This document shows positions 61,497 through 64,000 of a stretch of 64,000 nt of DNA, piece by piece. Numbering within the stretch: position 1 is the stretch's first letter; the number at the start of each line of letters is the position of its first letter. Under the pieces are notes generated by a model. That model ran no database searches and had not been told where the DNA came from. It worked only from the letters and a program-made list of their open reading frames with translations. The position numbers were made by a program, and so were the translations under genes. Origin of the DNA: Verrucomicrobia subdivision 3 bacterium UBA693 (GTDB lineage: Bacteria > Verrucomicrobiota > Verrucomicrobiia > Limisphaerales > UBA8199); the NCBI GenBank assembly GCA_002298785.1, contig DBMR01000069.1, positions 1 through 64,000 on the forward strand. The letters run 5' to 3'.

Positions 61497-62759
61497 TCAG
61501 GGGCAGGCCGATGAGATTGCGCGGTAAAACCTCGATTTCCCATCAGAGCTGGTCTGGTCCAGATAGAAATAGGGACTTGAAAGGAGGGTTATGTTTGTCA
61601 GCAGCGTCCATGTTACCGGTGGATGCATATCCTCAGTGAATTCGATGCGGTAGGTCTCGTTCACCTTTCCTTGGATGGCCAAGCCGGTATAACGCTTGGC
61701 TTCCAAAAAGCTGAAGTTGAGTTTCGCAGAAGCAGAAATCGTATAGTTGTCCGGGCTGACAGCCTTTACAGTGTAAATGCCTGCGTCAGCGGGCGTCAGG
61801 CTGGGTAAATTTAAAACGGGCAGGGTTGCTCCTGGCAAGTCAACACCATTGAACTGCCATTGGTAGGTTACGAGGCCGTAATCGCAAATTGCGTTGGCCT
61901 GAAACTGAGCATCCGAACCACAGACGAGAAACTGATTGGTTGGTTTGACATCAAACCAGATCCGACCACAAATCCCGCTTGCACCTGCCCGGAAAATCGA
62001 AAGTGCCTCTGGTTCGGTCAACGCGCGATTGAAAATGGCGAAAGAGTCTAGTTTGCCGAAGAACTTCGCAATAGCACCGGGCCGATATCCAAAGTATAGA
62101 TCAGTGTCGGTTCGAGTGGCATCAGTTCCTACATCAGCGGAAGCTGCTAAAATCCCGTTGACATAGAACTGGGCCAATCCTCTTCTTGGTGATCCCTCCT
62201 GGTTATCATAAGTCAGCAGCACATGACTGAAGACTTTTGAAGAAATCAGACCTACGGGCGTTGAGAGCAACCGCCAGCTATTATCCTGCTTCATGAGATT
62301 GGCGGTCAAAGAGCCCGATCCGCCCACCGAGGACAGAAAGATATGCAGACCAGTCTGAGCGGAAGTATCACCTCCTGCATTCCACTCAATGAGCGGCGCC
62401 AGTCTTCCGGCGTCGTCTGGCGCCACCCAAAAGCTCAAGGTGAAGCCCCTGCCTGCACCGACGTCGAGGCTTGGAGATTTTGGGATCTTTATATATGCGC
62501 CTTCAACAGTGAAGGCGAAGGCTGAGCCGGAGAAACCGGAATCATATGAGATGTTTTGTGCCACGCCGTGATTGGTTCCGAACGAGTCGATTGCATTGCC
62601 CTCCGCGTTCCAGAGCCCAACCAAACCGTCCCGAATTGGATAGCAATTCGTTGTTTGGGCCGGACTTTCGGTCACCATCCCGTGCAGCAAGAGAAGCAAG
62701 AGGATTAGAGGCTGTGCCCAACGACAGGTCGTGCTGAATCTTCGAGTGTCTCCATTCAT
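61497..62759 (-). CDS. secreted LamG-Ig-like protein
   Basis: A 420-residue protein with a signal peptide (about residues 15-35), a LamG/concanavalin-like jelly roll (about 45-260: LVGLWNAEGNAIDSFGTNHG through DSFAIFNRALTEPEALSIFRAG) and an Ig-like domain (about 285-360: YQWQFNGVDLPGATLPVLNL, LTPADAGIYTVKA). The last 60 residues resemble a further beta domain. Adhesion or carbohydrate binding inferred. It is the close kin and divergent neighbour of the gene at 62985. Confidence 0.85.
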   Translation of the reverse strand: MNGDTRRFSTTCRWAQPLILLLLLLHGMVTESPAQTTNCYPIRDGLVGLWNAEGNAIDSFGTNHGVAQNISYDSGFSGSAFAFTVEGAYIKIPKSPSLDVGAGRGFTLSFWVAPDDAGRLAPLIEWNAGGDTSAQTGLHIFLSSVGGSGSLTANLMKQDNSWRLLSTPVGLISSKVFSHVLLTYDNQEGSPRRGLAQFYVNGILAASADVGTDATRTDTDLYFGYRPGAIAKFFGKLDSFAIFNRALTEPEALSIFRAGASGICGRIWFDVKPTNQFLVCGSDAQFQANAICDYGLVTYQWQFNGVDLPGATLPVLNLPSLTPADAGIYTVKAVSPDNYTISASAKLNFSFLEAKRYTGLAIQGKVNETYRIEFTEDMHPPVTWTLLTNITLLSSPYFYLDQTSSDGKSRFYRAISSACP

Positions 62760-62878
62760 GCGGGAAAATGGACAATGCGGTCCGAAAATTGTCAACTCAA
62801 ACTGCATGAACGGCGAACTCCAACCAATTTTTGTTCTGCTAATAGCAACTCTTGGTGTGATTATTTTTGTGAAAATGC

Positions 62879-62939
62879 TTTACACCTTATAAAGTCGGTT
62901 GTTTACATATAATGTGTGTATGGTTTCAAGGTTGAAACC
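62879..62939 (+). promoter_or_regulatory. putative -10 box and palindromic site
   Basis: TATAAT at 62908-62913 without a clear -35 box, followed at 62922-62939 by the inverted repeat GGTTTCAA-gg-TTGAAACC, an 8-bp palindrome with a two-base centre. It lies between the divergent LamG genes, 46 bp before the ATG at 62985, and could be a repressor site or hairpin. Confidence 0.4.
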
Positions 62940-62984
62940 CGTTTGTGGCGATAAGGCAGCATAGGCATTTATTGTGAGGTTAAC

Positions 62985-64000
62985 ATGAATTCTAAATCCA
63001 ACTTACGTTCCATCGTAAACTCCCTGTCCACCTCCCTCTTACTAGTGATTGCGGTTTGCGCCTTGGATGCTCGGGGTCAATCGAATTGTGCTCCCGCCGG
63101 TTTAGACCTGGTGGGATGGTGGAAAGGGGATGGGTCGGCTGCGGATTCGGCCGGGACCAACACCGGGGTGTTGGGTGGTGGCATGGGCTTTGCCCCGGGT
63201 TTGGTCAGCCAAGCTTTTAGTTTTACCGGCAGCAGTTACATGGTGGTCCCTGCTTCCAGCGCAACTGACATCGGCAAGGGGACCGGGATTACAATCGAAA
63301 GTTGGTTTAAAGCCGCCGACTCCATTGGGCGGCCATTTGTGGAATGGAGCCCGAACGGGACGTATGGGGCGCATGTCTATGTGAATCATCCGACCGCGGG
63401 CAATGTTTATGTGAATCTTTATGATACGCAGGGCCAGCACCATATTTTCGGCACGACCTCCAGCGTGCTGGTCCCTGGTACCTTCAACCACTTGGCAGTC
63501 ACGTACGACAAAGCGTCGGGAATTGGCCGGATCATTGTTAACGGAGTGACGGTCAGTGCTTCGCCGTTGGGCAGTTTTACCCCTCAAACCAGCTACGATA
63601 TGTGTTTGGGTTACCGGTTGCCCGGGGCCCCATTTGGCGTCGATTACTTTAAAGGCCTCATTGACGAGTTCTCAATTTATAGCCGGGGGCTGTCTACGAA
63701 TGAAATTTCCGCGATTTATGCCGCCGGCAGCGCTGGAAAATGCCCTGTTGGTCCTGCCAGCCCACCGGTGATCATCACCCAGCCCATAAACCAAAGTGTG
63801 CTTGCCGGTTCAAATGTTGAATTTTCGGTCACCGCAACCGGAACAGCTCCAATATCTTACCAGTGGCGGTTTAACGGGACGGACCTGTCCGGGAAGACCA
63901 GTAGCATCCTTTCTCTGGGCGGGATTCAGGCTTCCAATGCGGGCACTTATTCCGTTTTAGTTGCCAATGCTGCCGGCTCTGTCCTGAGTTCAAACGCGGT
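62985..64000 (+). CDS. secreted LamG-Ig-like protein (5' part; runs off the window)
   Basis: An open frame without a stop from the ATG at 62985 to the window end (338 complete codons). Signal peptide (about 1-32, ending LDARGQ), a LamG-type domain beginning GLDLVGWWKGDGSAADSAGT and ending near GLIDEFSIYSRGLSTNEISA, then an Ig-like domain (ITQPINQSVLAGSNVEFSV, YQWRFNGTDLSG, NAGTYSVLVANAAGS). Same architecture as the divergent gene at 61497. The full protein is probably much longer, with more Ig-like repeats outside the window. Confidence 0.88.
   Translation, partial: MNSKSNLRSIVNSLSTSLLLVIAVCALDARGQSNCAPAGLDLVGWWKGDGSAADSAGTNTGVLGGGMGFAPGLVSQAFSFTGSSYMVVPASSATDIGKGTGITIESWFKAADSIGRPFVEWSPNGTYGAHVYVNHPTAGNVYVNLYDTQGQHHIFGTTSSVLVPGTFNHLAVTYDKASGIGRIIVNGVTVSASPLGSFTPQTSYDMCLGYRLPGAPFGVDYFKGLIDEFSIYSRGLSTNEISAIYAAGSAGKCPVGPASPPVIITQPINQSVLAGSNVEFSVTATGTAPISYQWRFNGTDLSGKTSSILSLGGIQASNAGTYSVLVANAAGSVLSSNA

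Noticed and set aside
1..64000. CRISPR arrays, insertion sequences, rRNA, prophage structural genes
   Set aside because: No regularly spaced direct repeats, transposase motifs, rRNA stretches or phage head/tail genes were seen anywhere in the window.

Overview
The window looks like chromosome from a Verrucomicrobiota bacterium, most likely a Pedosphaera/Limisphaera-type soil or freshwater lineage. The evidence is the combination of PEP-CTERM and VPDSG-CTERM-like surface proteins, an H-X9-DG prepilin-type protein, LamG/Ig secreted proteins, TIM-barrel sugar isomerases with export signals, an mcsA-mcsB-clpC cluster in an apparently Gram-negative background, and high-GC codon use. This is inferred from gene content; there is no rRNA in the window.

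Positions 1-7545 are unlike the rest. They hold a head-to-tail array of small genes, all on the + strand, separated by imperfect inverted repeats of about 90-130 bp with the anatomy of integron attC sites: an R'' box like GCCCAAC, a left arm with one or two unpaired bases, a variable loop, a right arm, and an R' box like GTTRRRY just before the next start codon. I count 11 convincing sites (one cut by the window edge) and two weak ones, giving about 12 cassettes. No integrase lies inside the window. Most cargo is secreted: three lipoproteins, other signal-peptide or membrane proteins, a GDSL/SGNH hydrolase, a Sel1-repeat protein and a DUF4241-like protein. A SUKH-like gene and a broken RhuM gene lie just beyond the last site.

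From 8.8 to 14 kb come a PPOX-family flavoprotein, a GH42 protein whose acid/base glutamate position reads Gly, two tandem CHRD-domain PEP-CTERM proteins duplicated with their promoters and terminators, and a Tat-exported sugar isomerase. From 14.3 to 23.1 kb is a complex I membrane-arm operon in the order nuoH-J-K-L-M-M-N. It has no nuoI or peripheral-arm genes, and the second NuoM lacks the usual TM7 lysine.

From 23 to 45 kb is mixed housekeeping: an FAH-family hydrolase, proS, a hybrid histidine kinase, a GalU-like transferase followed by a GHMP-kinase/UDPGP-pyrophosphorylase fusion, infC, a desaturase, sugar enzymes, a CII-like regulator, ilvA, and a three-gene corrinoid methyltransferase cluster that resembles a methionine synthase in pieces with a different methyl-donor component. 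It ends with a glycosyltransferase overlapping glnE.

From 45 to 53 kb a minus-strand run carries a class IV aminotransferase, mcsA, mcsB, clpC, an MBL hydrolase, a SpoU methyltransferase and an EEP-family hydrolase. The 53-64 kb stretch has tRNA-Glu(UUC), an N-carbamoylputrescine amidase-like enzyme, a Ser/Thr kinase, an HU protein, an SMP-30 protein, an old yellow enzyme, a glycosyltransferase, a prepilin-like protein, a VPDSG-CTERM-like protein, and two LamG/Ig proteins facing away from each other, the last one cut by the window end.
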